A stretch of DNA of 55,588 bases from the NCBI GenBank assembly GCA_026770575.1, contig MU657215.1, positions 92,389-147,976 on the forward strand, given 5' to 3'. This DNA comes from Pelagophyceae sp. CCMP2097. Its lineage: Eukaryota; Sar; Pelagophyceae. Position 1 is the stretch's first letter; every line of letters starts with the position of its first letter. Positions 1 to 10,082 of the stretch are shown here, one piece after another. Position numbers and translations under genes: made by a program. Below the pieces are notes generated by a model, which was not told where the DNA came from, made no database searches, and worked only from the letters and a program-made list of their open reading frames with translations.

Positions 1-97
1 CAACTCCCAATTTTAGCGATCGCATCAACCACCAATCGCTAAATCGGCCGAGTTGCTGTTTTTTTCTTTCCAAGGTGGAACCTCGGATTTGCTGGGC

Positions 98-150
98 GAC
101 AGACAAACAAACAGACAGACAGACAAACGGACAAACGGACAGACAGACAT
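98..150. repeat. GACA/GACAAAC-type microsatellite
   Basis: A run of degenerate tetranucleotide units built on GACA, with AAAC and GGAC interruptions, directly precedes the hairpin at 178-240. It is simple-sequence DNA with no open frame. Confidence 0.8.
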
Positions 151-177
151 AATTGCCCCAAGTAATCCTTCAATCAA

Positions 178-240
178 AGGACCCGAAGGGCCCTTGCCGT
201 AAACTGACGTTGAATAATCGGCAAGGACCCTTCGGGTCCT
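178..240. repeat. 22-bp inverted repeat (hairpin)
   Basis: Arms 178-199 and 219-240 are reverse complements over 22 bp with one mismatch, around a 19-nt loop. It lies between the microsatellite and the 3' end of the SUMO-like gene. It could be a transcript hairpin, a terminator-like structure or the remnant of a miniature inverted-repeat element. The rest of 1-345 holds no gene that I can support. Confidence 0.75.
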
Positions 241-345
241 GAATTATAATACGTTTTGTTGTCGCAAGCCTTGAACGTCCTCGTCATCTGCGGGCATGAC
301 CCACCATTATTCACGAAACACGACGAGTCATCATATATATCATCA

Positions 346-1169
346 TTAGTGCGCCGGTGGCGCATAGACCGCGTCGACGAGCGCCGGGACGCCAAGGTCA
401 AGGACCGTCGCGTCCTCCGCAACCGCCCCACCGCCGCGTTTCCGGAACGACAGCGCGCCGGCCGCGATGCCGTGCTTTTGCGCGTGCGCCTCGCGCAGGG
501 AGGAGACGGCGGCGCCTTTTTCAGTGACGTACAAAGCGTCGCCGTTCGTGGCATCGCGCACGTTTACAACCGTCCTGTCGCCCGCGGGCATGCCGCTCGC
601 AGACGCCGCGCCAGTGAGCACAGACCTGTGGGGGGCGCGGTGTTTTCCGAGTGCATCGCTGTGATACCGACGCCGGCTCTTTCGTCGACGGGTTTGCGCC
701 GTGCCAGACGCAAAACGCACTGCTTGGGCGCGGCGCGCGTGGGCGCGAAGAGGCGGCCGAGCATCGCCGCCGCGCCGCCGGCCTTGCCGAGGATGCACGA
801 CAATTCGTCGAGATCCTTGAGGCCCAGAGCCCCGAGCGTCTTCTTCTCATCAACCTGGTGCTTGCGTCCTTTCGCCACAGTCTCTCCGGTTTGTCCGAGC
901 ATGCAAGCCCTCCTCGAAATGCCCACGCCGCTGCATCCCCTTCGGACGCCCCCCGCTGTGTGCCTTACCGTTCGGCCGCGCCACTCGAAGCGCAGTGCTT
1001 CTGCGTCGATCCCCCGGCTCTGCGCGTGCGCACGCAGGAGCCTCCCCACCGTGTGCGATGCCTTGACGCGGTAGAACGACGCGCGCGCGACGCTGCCCGT
1101 CCGAGAGGCGCGGTCGACGCAGTCCACGACGCGAATCGTAAGGCGGCCGTCGTCCGCGTACGCAGCCAC
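346..1169 (-). CDS. tandem SUMO-like (ubiquitin-fold) protein
   Basis: Two ubiquitin-fold domains of the SUMO/Rad60 type are encoded in series. The first (about 1166-790) has a SUMO-like core with a buried strand, an R-x-E-W-R-G-R-T turn, then an acidic 'LGLKDLDEL' segment. A GTAAGG..CAG intron at 968-855 (114 nt, in frame) separates the turn from the following strand, and its removal restores the SUMO pattern. The second domain (about 570-348) ends at TAA without a C-terminal Gly-Gly, so conjugation is unlikely and a scaffold role is more likely. The frame changes between the domains (about 800-575), so a further intron is inferred there. The 5' end is unresolved: the open frame begins at a TAG acceptor next to 1170, so a short upstream exon with the true ATG is expected. 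Confidence 0.6.
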
Positions 1170-1266
1170 CTACGCAGCAAATGATGCGCTCCGGCGCTCG
1201 TCGCGCATCACGGCCACGATGAACGTCGCTCCCCGACTGAGACCGAGCCTCTCTTACCACGCGTCG

Positions 1267-1995
1267 TCACTCGGTCCCGGGTTTGCAGGTCGAGTCGGCG
1301 CGGATTGCGACCGAGTGCGCGGCGCGGACGGCGCGCGCGACCTCGAGCGCCCCGTCGGCGCGCTCGCTCGCCTGCGCCGCAGCCGCGCGCGCCGCGCGCG
1401 CTGTGGCCAGGGCGCGGTCCACGACGTCGCGACGCCGCGGCGGCGCGCGCGGCGGCGCCTCGGCGGCGGTGGAAAGCGCCTCGCCGGCGCTGGGCGCCTC
1501 GGCGGCGCCGGCAGGCACCGCCACCGTGGGCGCCGCGTCCGGCGCCGCCGGCGGCGCGTCCGCGGGCGGCGACTCAGTCGATGGCGCTTCCGCCGCAGCC
1601 GATTCCGCCGCAATCGCGTCTGTAGCCGCCGCCGCTGCGTCCGCCGGCGGCGCGCCAGCCGCCGTGGCGGCCGAGTCCATTTCTTTGAGACCGGTGAGCC
1701 ACGTGGCCTCACGCGCGGCCTCGTCCGCGTCGCGCGGCGCGGCGCCGCCAGCCTCGCGCGCGGTGCGGCGGCGCTGGAGCTCGGCGACGAGCTCGCCGAC
1801 GCTAGCGCCGCTGGCGACGAGGAGGCGGAGGCCCTCTGGGGTCCGGCCGAGCTTGTCGAAGTGTCCGGCAACGTCGCGCACGTCAACCGTCGAGACAGCT
1901 ATAACCTTGGATTCCAGCATCTCCTTCTCCGCGCGGTCCGCCGACTCTTGGCAGATGCGCGCCCACTTCTCGCTCTGCCGCTTCGCCGCCGCCAT
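1267..1995 (-). CDS. hypothetical protein with Ala/Pro-rich tail
   Basis: This frame gives 242 aa from ATG at 1995. Residues 1-90 look like a folded, helical domain rich in charged residues, and the segment around 'AGHFDKLGRTPEGLRLL' has natural composition. The remainder is low-complexity Ala/Pro/Glu with a few Arg blocks, finishing in a helical Ala/Arg stretch that could form a coiled coil. I do not recognise a family. The open frame continues upstream of 1995 without coding character. It is tandem with IspE, which ends 550 nt upstream on the same strand. An alternative is that the folded part is one exon of a longer spliced gene. Confidence 0.45.
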   Translation of the reverse strand: MAAAKRQSEKWARICQESADRAEKEMLESKVIAVSTVDVRDVAGHFDKLGRTPEGLRLLVASGASVGELVAELQRRRTAREAGGAAPRDADEAAREATWLTGLKEMDSAATAAGAPPADAAAAATDAIAAESAAAEAPSTESPPADAPPAAPDAAPTVAVPAGAAEAPSAGEALSTAAEAPPRAPPRRRDVVDRALATARAARAAAAQASERADGALEVARAVRAAHSVAIRADSTCKPGTE

Positions 1996-2544
1996 GGTGG
2001 ATCGGTGGACAGAGACGGCACCGCGACACTGTCGGGGGCCCGAGCCGGTCTCCGGCGAGCTGCGGCGGGGTTTGGAAACCGTGGACCGGGCTACGGAGCC
2101 ACCACCAATGGCTTGGAAGGTTCGACGCGATCGCCGAAAAATTTCGGCCCGAATGCATATCAATGGCAGAATTCCAGAAGGAGCCTGCTCGGGGAGCGCG
2201 CGGGACGCCTCCCGCTGCAAGCACCCCGTTCGGTGGCGCCCATCGGCGCACGCGAGGCTGCTTCTTGCAATCGGGCGGGCCGTGCAAGGCGCAGGCCGGC
2301 GTGGTGGCCCTTTTGCACGGCCCGCCCTTTTGCTTTCGCGGGGCGCGGCCGGCTGCGGCGCTTCGATAGTCCGTGGTCCATTCCTTAAGAGCCGATCGTG
2401 CGGGGCCGGGCTCCTTCGAGGCGTTGCTCGAGCGGCGTCGCGGCGCCACGTCGCGGCGGGGCTCGCCGCCGCCCACCTCGCCGCCCGGCTGGGCACTGGC
2501 GGCGCGACCGGCCGCCGCGGGCGCCGCATCGGCGCGCCGCGGGC
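1996..2544. other. spacer with a perfect hairpin
   Basis: This 549-nt stretch separates the hypothetical gene from the 3' end of IspE. It holds long GC-driven open frames on both strands but none with protein-like composition. Its only clear structure is the inverted repeat at 2273-2327. Confidence 0.5.
2273..2327. repeat. perfect 15-bp inverted repeat
   Basis: Arms 2273-2287 (GGGCGGGCCGTGCAA) and 2313-2327 are exact reverse complements around a 25-nt loop. It sits about 220 nt downstream of the IspE stop, in the direction of IspE transcription. It could be a 3' processing hairpin or a small RNA precursor stem. Confidence 0.8.
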
Positions 2545-3941
2545 TCAGGCCCCGGGAAAGTCGTACCAGCCTTCGGGGTTCCTTCGCATGAAGTTGGTGC
2601 GCCAGACGCGGACGGCTACACCGAGCGTGTCGAGGCACTCCTTTTCGAAGAGCGCGGGGAAAGCCTACGCCGGCGCGCTGTCTGCGTGGCGCCCGCGCGG
2701 CGCTTACGCGCGGGATATGCGAATCGCACCTCGAGGTCGACGAGCGTGGCGTCGTCGGCGACGGCGAAGAGCGACGTGCCCGAGCCCGACATCATCGCCG
2801 ACGAAAACGCAAATTTGTCCGCCAAAAGCATGCCCTTGATCTTCTCCAGCTCGGGCAGGCACTCGAACGCGGGCGCCTCGAGGTCGTTGACGTAGTCGCC
2901 GGGCCCGGCGCCGGCCGGTGACGCAAAGGCGGCGAGGAGCTGCTTCGGGTCGCGGTCGACCGCAAGCGTCGCGTAGTTGGACTTCGCCAGAGTGCCAAAC
3001 ACGAGCGGCGTCGACAGGCCCACCGCCGGCTTGACGACGAAGATCGCCCTCGCGTCGGACCTAAGAGCGGCGCGAGGCCTTGTTGCGAGGACCGTCGGAG
3101 GCTCGAGGAGACGTTCCGAGGCTCTCGAGGAGAAGGGCCGCAGTTCCGGGTCACTTGCTCATTGGAGACACTCACTCGAGCGGTTCGACGCCCTCGACGA
3201 GCTCGCCGCGGCCCGTGCAGTACGCGGTGCCGCTGGGGCCGAGAAAGAACGTGACGTCGGATCCCAGCTCGCCCGACCACAGCTCCAAGTCCGCCGCCGA
3301 AGCCTTGCGGCCGCTCAGCTCGTTGGCCTAGATGCACGTTTCAACCCCGTCCAGGGGGCAACCCCGGGACGCGGCGCGTTGCGGCCCAGAGCGCCGTGGC
3401 GGCGTTGGAGCTGCCGCCGCCGAGGCCGGCCTGGACGGGCGTGTCCTTTTCCAGCCTCACGCGGAAGCGCGGGAGGTCGCCGCCGACGCGCTGGCGGTAG
3501 ACCGCGAGGGCTCGGAGGACGAGGTTCGTCGAGTCGGTGGGAACGCCTTCGACGTCGCACTCAAACTCGTCCGCCGCAGACGACGCGGGCAGCACGCGGA
3601 ACGACAGCCTAGAGTTCGACGATACGAGCCGCATCCCATAGGTTGCACAGCGGACGTCTCCGGTACGGCACTCACGTGTCTCCAAGGTCGATGGCCTGAA
3701 ACAGCGATGCCAGTTCGTGGAACCCGTCGGGCCGCTTGCCCATGATTCGGAGGAAGAGGTTGATCTTGGCCGGAGAGAAGCATTTGAGGTCCCATTCACC
3801 GCTACCGCTACCCGAAGCTGCAACCGCGCTGCCGCCGCGCCGCGCCGCAACGCCGCGCAGCGCGCGCGGCGCCACCTGGAAGCCGGTCGCCGCCGCAAGC
3901 AGCAGGCACACGGCCGCGCAGCCCGCCGCGCAGCTCCGCAT
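2545..3941 (-). CDS. ispE: 4-diphosphocytidyl-2-C-methyl-D-erythritol kinase, plastid
   Basis: This is a GHMP-family kinase that phosphorylates CDP-methylerythritol in the plastid MEP pathway to isopentenyl diphosphate. Five exons are inferred: 3941-3676, 3608-3371, 3327-3176, 3060-2730 and 2664-2545. They sum to 1107 nt, giving 368 aa. The mature part starts with the '[11 protein letters not shown]' motif, followed by the ATP loop '[11 protein letters not shown]', a 'GSDVTFFL' segment and the 'SGSGTSLFA' motif, in the order usual for IspE. The leader is a signal peptide followed by '[10 protein letters not shown]', the Phe-containing cleavage motif of heterokont bipartite plastid targeting. 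Intron donors are GTGAGT (twice), GTCCCG and GTGCGA; the 43-nt second intron is unusually short. The start at 3941 was chosen because it begins the leader. Confidence 0.9.
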
Positions 3942-4038
3942 GGCGCAACGCTCCCTCGACGGCCGCGGGTTTGGATTCGACGCTCGCAAAAACGGGGACC
4001 TCACAGACGACCCGATCCCGAAACTGTTTGGAAAAGGG

Positions 4039-4665
4039 TTAAAACTCGCGCAGGAGCGCGCAGAACATGTTGTGCCGCAGCAGGCGCAGGTCGGCGACCT
4101 GGTTGTGCACAAACGTGCGCAGTTCCTTGCCGCCGCGAGGAAACGCCTTGATCGCCGACTCGCTGGCCAGGCGCGCCTAAGAGCGACAATCAGTGCAGAA
4201 CAGAAGAAGAAGACAAGCACCAAAGGGAACCGCCGCACGCACGGCGTCCCACTGCTGGATTTGCTCGAGGGGCGCGTTTTGTGGCGGCGGCCACTTGGCG
4301 ACTGCGATCTTGTCGAACGCGTCGCCCCCGTAGCACGGGTCGCGCCCGCCCGCAGAGGCGGGGGCGGGCGGCGGCGGCGCGCCCGTGGCGACGGCGGCGG
4401 GCGCAGAGGCGCCGCGCAGGCTCGCACGCGCCGGCGCTTGGCCGCCGTTTGCGACGGCGCTCTGCAGCTCGTTCAATCTGCGCACGGGTCGTTGGAGGCG
4501 CCACACAGGCAAAGCGACGCGCCTGGCCTGGGCCTCTTGGAGCTGGTCGAGGAGGTGCTGCGCCTCTGCCTGCGAGGGCAGGCCCGCGGCGGCGTCCTCC
4601 GACCGCTGGCGGTGGCCCTTGAGTCGCTTGTAGATTGTAAGTCGGTCCGTCGCACTGTCGTGCAA
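4039..4665 (-). CDS. hypothetical protein, helical C-terminus
   Basis: Two exons, 4665-4243 and 4176-4039, join across a 66-nt GTGCGT..TAG intron to give 186 aa. The N-terminal half carries a Gln/Leu-rich amphipathic helix, the middle is Ala/Pro-rich linker, and the last 46 residues (exon 2) are helical with natural composition ('[19 protein letters not shown]'). No family is recognised. It is tandem with the LamG gene upstream, whose stop is at 4740, so the two are only about 75 nt apart. The 5' end is the least certain part because no in-frame stop supports ATG 4665 as the only start. Confidence 0.5.
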
Positions 4666-4739
4666 ACGCTGACGATGCTCGCCCGCCTCGGGCGGCAGCT
4701 CCAGGAGGCCCTAGAGGAACGGACGTGCCGAAAGGCACA

Positions 4740-6062
4740 TCATCGGGTCTGTTGCAAGCTACGCACCGCGATGGCGGGCAGCGCGGGCGCGGCTCTCCGG
4801 TCTGCGGGCGCCTCGTGGCGCTGCGGCAGCGCCGGCGCTCCGCTGTTTCGGCTCGGTGTTGAAGCGTCGCCGTGGCTGCGGCGCAGCGATACGCCGTGGC
4901 GCTCGGCGAGCACCTCCAAGACGTGCCGAGCGTCCGCCTATCCAAGCACGACTGTCGAAAGGACCGTGGAATCACCCCGCGGACGGCAGACAGTCTCCCC
5001 TGGCGTGGCTCGAGCCTCTGGGATCGCCGTCGTCGTTTGCCGACGGGCGCGGGTTTTACGTCTGAGAGTGGCACACCAAAGACCATAACCTCCGCAACGT
5101 CCCCGATGAAGCTGTTATACGGCGGGCACCCGCCCAGAGTGACGTAGCCCGCCGCGGAGAAGACGGGCGCGCGGTGGCCCCCGCGCCGTGGCGACTCGAT
5201 GCGCTCGAACGGCAGGCCTAAACGATCGTCGCCTCTGGGCGGCCCGCAGCAGGCGGTCCGCGCACCGTCGAGAGAGATGGCGACGTCGCCGTCGAAGCGG
5301 TACGCGGCGACGACGAGTTCGTTTTGGGCGATGTCGTCTGCGGAGTGCACGTAGTCACCGCCCTCCGTTTTAAACGCGAGGCGCCCGTCGTGGAATCGAA
5401 ACTGCCCGTACGGGTAATGCCCGAAGAAACGCTGGCCCACGGCCTGGTCGCCTAGAGGGGGCGATGGCGGAGGAGGCGCCTTGTCGCATTGACGCCGGGA
5501 AGAACCGTCCTCGAGCCACTTCGCCCCTCGACGCTGGGTTTTCACCGTCTTCCAACCACTTTGGTCTGAGGACGAAGAACGCGGTGACGCCGTCGCGCAA
5601 CTGGACGTCGTTTGCGACGAGCGGCGCCGGGAACGTGACTGCCTTTGCGGCGGTGTCGAGGCGTGCGGCGAAGCCTTGCGCGACGTCCGCGGGCGGCGAG
5701 GCGTCGCGGAGCTGCTGCCTTTGCCTTTGCTTCGACACGGCAGCGTAGAACCGCGCCGACGCCGCGCGGTGCTGGGCCGCCGCCAGAGGCGCGAAGACGT
5801 AGCCGCCGCCGGACTGGTCCGTCCAACGTAAGACAGTCTGCGTGGCAGCAGTCACCTACCGTGGAATCTCTTTCCACTTGTTTCCGGCTTCTTGCCGCGG
5901 CGCCGCGGTGCCGCGGCCTCGCGGTGAGTTTGGACGCGCCTCGACGCCGCGGTCGGCGGTGAGCCATAGAACTAAGTTCGGCTGAACGCTCGGATCCAAC
6001 GCCCTCCCGGCGCCCTCGCAGCGCAGAAACGCCAGCGTCACCAGCAGCGCGCAGCGCCGCAT
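4740..6062 (-). CDS. secreted LamG/concanavalin-like protein
   Basis: Four exons (6062-5946, 5837-5546, 5451-5060, 4937-4740) total 999 nt, or 332 aa. ATG 6062 begins a hydrophobic signal peptide. The mature protein has the LamG-type jelly-roll signature: 'LVLWLTADRG' at the first strand, 'WTDQSGGG' after it, a central beta region, then 'GDVAEVMVFGVPLSD' near the end, followed by the helix 'ARHVLEVLAERHGV' that usually closes these domains. The C-terminal 35 residues are basic and disordered. Such domains bind carbohydrate or matrix ligands outside the cell; the ligand here cannot be told. All four exon borders are GT..AG (donors GTCGAG, GTGAAA, GTAAAA). Confidence 0.7.
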
Positions 6063-6236
6063 CTCCGCGGCAAGCACAACGCCGCGGCGGCCACTCCCAA
6101 AGAGTCACCACCGAGCCCGCCGGGTGAACGACAGATGCCCAGCTGTGAGTGGTCTTGTCTTCAGCTTGAGGGCTGGCCGGGAGCACCAAGTCGGCTCACC
6201 GCCGAAATCTCTTCTTCTGAACGCGCCACCGCAACG

Positions 6237-7617
6237 ATGGATTCGACCACCGCCGCGCTCGGCGCCCTCGCGACCGTCCGGCGCACGCACGCGGCGCACG
6301 CCTCGGCGCTCGGCGCCCTCGAACGGGCCTTTGATGCCGAGATGGTCCGCAACCGGCGTCTTTCATCAGTCAAGCCGATGACGGGGCGGCTCTCACAAGG
6401 CTCTCCCAACGTGCAATCCGACGTGCAAAGCACCTCTGATCTCGGTCGTGTGCTTTTCCGACATGATTCCGTCGCATGCCCTGCTCGCGAACGACCGCCG
6501 GGCGCTCCAAGACGACCGCGCAGCCATGATGCGGCAAGTCGACGAGAAGCTCGCGCGCGGAGAAGCCACGCTCGAGGAGAAGTGTGCGGCCGTCGAGCGC
6601 GACCGCGTCAAGTTGGACGACGAGGCGGCGCGCGTGCGGGCAGCGACGCCGCCGCCCGACGAGCGGATCAAGCTCAACGTGGGCGGCGTGCGCTTCGAGG
6701 CTTCGCGGTCCGTGCTGACCAAGGTCGAGGACTCAATGCTCGGCCGCATGTTCGGCCGCTGCGACGCGATGCTGCAGTCCGATCCAGAGGACGGTTCGAT
6801 CTTCATCGACCGCTACGGCGAGCAGTTCCGCATGATCCTCGACTTCCTCCGCGACCTCGAAGGCTTGCATACGCAGAGGACGATCCGCGCATTAGCCGAG
6901 GCCGCGCAAGAATCCATGATCAAGGAGCTGGACTACTTTGGCCTCGAGACGGCCGTGTTCGGCGCGCGGCTGTGGACCGACTACGCGACGTTCCGACCGG
7001 GGCCGACGATGGGCTCGGCGCGTACATTTTGCGCTGCCGTGCTCGCTAGCGGGCGCGTCGTCATGTTTGGCGGTCTTGAGGGCGAGCCTGATTTAAACAC
7101 GACGTTATTGCTCGACGCGCAAAGTATGGTGTTTACGGCCGGGCCGAACTTGCTCGTGGGACGGCACGGCTGTGCGGCAGTCCAGGTCGACGCGGACCGC
7201 GTGCTTGTGGTTGGCGGCTTCGGTGGTGGATGTTTAAACACGACAGAGATCTTCCACCTCTCGACGCTCACGTTCACGCCGGGGCCGATCATGCAATCGC
7301 CACGATACGGCTGTGCCGCTGTCGTACTCGACGCTCGCAGGTTCCTCGTCGTTGGCGGTTACGATGGCATGCCCGGCGGCTTGTCGACTACCGAGATCTT
7401 CAGCTTGGACACAATGGCCTTTGCGCCCGGGCCCGCCATGGCCTCTCCACGCTGCGGCTGCGGATTGAGACCGACGGTGTATGCGTGTGCCAGAATGGGT
7501 CCTCGTACAAAGGAGTCTGTGTTGCGGACCAGTCCCGCGGCCCCAAAGCGGTCCGTCCCCCCCACGGTGTGTCGCATACGTCACAATTTTAGAAATGCGG
7601 TCAGTGGCGCTCTCTGA
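6237..7617 (+). CDS. BTB (KCTD-type) and Kelch repeat protein
   Basis: ATG 6237 opens a short Ala-rich first exon. The main exon carries a coiled coil (about 6480-6640), a potassium-channel-tetramerisation-type BTB domain starting 'IKLNVGGVRFEASRSVL' at about 6667, and then three Kelch-like blades (about 6960-7470) with the 'VVMFGG', 'VLVVGG' and 'FLVVGG' strands. Such proteins typically act as substrate adaptors for Cullin-3 ligases. The first intron (about 6357-6430) is inferred from a frame change. The last blade breaks off after 'SPRCGC' near 7467 and the remaining 50 codons look non-coding, so either a 3' intron was missed or the propeller is truncated. The stop at 7615-7617 overlaps the end of the convergent oxygenase gene. 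Confidence 0.7.
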
Positions 7618-8550
7618 CGAGGAGCGAGAATTTTTCGGCAAAGTCGGCGTGCGTTTCGAGGATGACAAAGGCGACGAGGACATATCTTGTCCCCGCCGTT
7701 ATTTTGGCCCCTCCTGCGAATGTACGATGCGAGCGTCCTCGAGTCGAGGCCTCTGGCAACACGCGCGGACGCACCGTGCAGCATCGCCGAGGCGTGGCCG
7801 AGGACTTTGCCGCGGTCGCTGCGCATGGCGGCGCCCGTGGACTTGAACCAGGTGCCTGATTATTTGTGGATTGGAACGGGGACGATCCGGAGATGCCGCC
7901 TTTGGAGGCGCACCGCCGTCGGCGTAGTCCTCGAGGCCGTTTAGCGCGACGTTGAAGGAGAGCATGGCGCCGTCGCGGTGGGGCGCGAGGAAGCTCTGGC
8001 CTTGGGCTGCGTCGTATTTCGCAACAAACGCGTCTACGACTTTCAGACGCTTGGCGTCGGGCAGGCAATAGCCAAAGTGCTGCGCGAGGAACGGCTGGAG
8101 TCTCGAAGGCCACGCGTCTTCTCGGAACCATTGTAAAGTCGAAGGCAGAGCCGAGAGGGCCACGTCCGTCGTCGGGTGCGCGGAATGCCGCTGCGTCCCC
8201 CAGCCGCCGTTCTGCAGCGCGACGGCCTCGCACTCGTCGATGACCGCAGACGTCTCGGCGGCGCTGAAGAGCGGGCCGCGCGAGTGGGCTAGGAGAGGGC
8301 CTTTGAGGCCTCCGACGTCGGCCAGAACATACAAATCCGCGGCGGCGGCGGGCGGCGATGCCCGGCTGGGCGACGTGGGCTCGTAGAGCTTCATCGTCTC
8401 GAGATATTTGGGGATGGCCCGCTCGGAGATCATGACGGGAGCCGAACGCCCCGCGGAGCGCCGCGCGGGCGCAAAGCGCCGCAATGCGAGCGCGTCGCCC
8501 AGACGCAGCAGCCAGGCGACGGCCATCGCGGACAGGCGCCGTCGACCCAT
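7601..8550 (-). CDS. 2-oxoglutarate/Fe(II) oxygenase (prolyl hydroxylase-like)
   Basis: Exons 8550-7914, 7855-7775 and 7713-7601 sum to 831 nt (276 aa). The double-stranded beta-helix core is visible: 'APHRDG' supplies the HxD pair (His191, Asp193), 'GGTWF' follows across the first intron, the distal His is His239 in 'MLHGG', and 'TAGTRYVLVAF' provides the 2OG-binding Arg250. These enzymes hydroxylate a protein or small-molecule substrate; the substrate cannot be told. The N-terminus has a hydrophobic stretch ending 'LALRRFAP', which could be a signal or plastid leader. Donors are GTGCGC and GTGCGT. It runs tail to tail with the Kelch gene with about 17 nt overlap. Confidence 0.85.
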
Positions 8551-8846
8551 GCGTGCCTACGCGGCCGTCATCTCGTGTGCGCACCCAAAAGGAGCGACGC
8601 ACCATGTCGTGCCGGCGGTCCACCAGCAGCACTGCGATTTGGACGACCGAGGCCTCGGCCCGTGGATCCAGAGCTCCCGGGACTGCGAGCACCCACCCTG
8701 TGGTCGAGTCTCGGCTCGGCGCGGCGCGTCTGGCGCGTCGGCGTCTTTATCGCCTAAAACAGCCCTGTTTGTGTCCACGCGTCGCAAAACACGGACGCGC
8801 CGCGTCGGGGCGGGCGGTCGCGCCGCGTCGGGGCGGGCGTGCGGCC
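8551..8846. other. spacer between divergent genes
   Basis: These 296 nt lie between the oxygenase start (minus) and the ankyrin gene start (plus). They would hold the promoters of both. No recognisable core promoter motif or protein-like frame is seen. Confidence 0.4.
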
Positions 8847-9793
8847 ATGCTGGCCGAGGCGTTTTCGGGCGGCGGCGCGATGCTGGCCGAGGCGTCTCTG
8901 GCGGACGGCGAGTGCAAGGGCGATCACCACGCGATTGCCACTGCCGTGCCTTGGCACGAATCGCACGACTGCGCCGAGGCCGCAGAGTGCTGCGTCGCGC
9001 ACGCCATCGACCCGCACGACTGCAAAGCCGAGGACGTGCCCTACGCCGCACTGGCCGAGGAAGCCGACGATTCGTACGGCGGTGGGCACGGCTGGTAAAC
9101 ACCTTTGGTGGCAGCAGACGAGGCGCCTCGAGAGCTTGCCTAGGCACGGCGACCGCCCGACGGAAGTCTCGCTCGAGGAGCTGCAGCCGCGCGCAGACGG
9201 CGTGCGTCTCCGCATTCGCTCGGGCAGGCCCTGACGACCCAAACGCAGCCCGGCCCTGACGAACCCCCAACGCAGGACGGCGTGAAGCGCCGGGCACTGG
9301 CGCTGCGCGACGCCATCTTCACGGGGCAGCATTCGCTGTACCTCCGCGGCGACGACTTCTCCGGGCGCCTGGAGGACGTGGCGGCTATTGTCCTCGGCGA
9401 CTCTGAGGAAAGGAGTGTCCTCCACCACGCCGCGTACCTTGGCCGCCGCGGCCTTATCGTCGAACTCCTGCGCTACGCAGAGACGCACCTCACGCTCGAC
9501 GGAAATGTCGGAGGCGCGTGCCCTCGTCTGCTGCACGAGGCGCCTTCGGACGGTTTGCACTAGGCGAAAGCGCGTGCCGGGCGTACTGCGCCTTGCTGGA
9601 CGACGGCCGGCGGCGTGCCGTGGACCTTGCGCGCGCGGGCGGGCATCTGGACTGCGTCGCGCTGCTGCAGCCGCATTCCCGCGACCGCGGCGACCGCGGC
9701 GGCTATTTGGACGAAACAAAGGCCGAAAGCAAGGACGATTCGCCGCGCGTCGGGCACAAGCGCGACGATGACGACGACGACGAAGTCAAATGA
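8847..9793 (+). CDS. ankyrin-repeat protein with Asp-rich tail
   Basis: Exons 8847-9094, 9144-9201, 9276-9517 and 9571-9793 sum to 771 nt (256 aa). The first exon encodes an acidic, Cys/His-rich region (six Cys, several His within 60 residues) that may bind metal. Exons 3-4 encode two ankyrin-like units: 'SVLHHAAYLGRRGLIVELLRY' in pattern, then 'AVDLARAGGHLDCVALL'. The protein ends in a basic/acidic tail with a run of six Asp. Donors are GTAAAC, GTGCGT and GTGCCC. The last acceptor is a choice between 9563 and 9570; only 9570 keeps the ankyrin frame. Function is probably protein-protein interaction. Confidence 0.6.
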
Positions 9794-10082
9794 CCAAAGT
9801 AAAGAGGGCCACCGCGACGAAAGTGCCTCGATGCCCCCCGATGGCAGACTCGGACGAGAGTATCTCCTCTGGCGGACTCGGACGAATGCGGTCCCTCCTC
9901 TGCGAGCCGGTCCTCGAGCGACTGGCGAATCGTCGTCGTCGGAGGCGGTGCGGGCACAGCGCTGGGCACATCGTCCGCCGTCTTCGTACGTTCTTATCGC
10001 CGGTCCGCTTCAGCGACACGGACGCCAGACGCACTCGGAAGCTCGAAGTGGAAGCAACCCGGCTCGAGCCCTCTCGGAACCT

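Noticed and set aside
1283..2839. 518-codon plus-strand open frame opposite the hypothetical gene and IspE
   Set aside because: Ala/Arg/Ser composition is what a GC-rich antisense frame produces; the minus strand carries IspE motifs.
3736..5088. 450-codon plus-strand open frame across IspE and the LamG gene
   Set aside because: Antisense of supported exons, Arg-rich and without domains.
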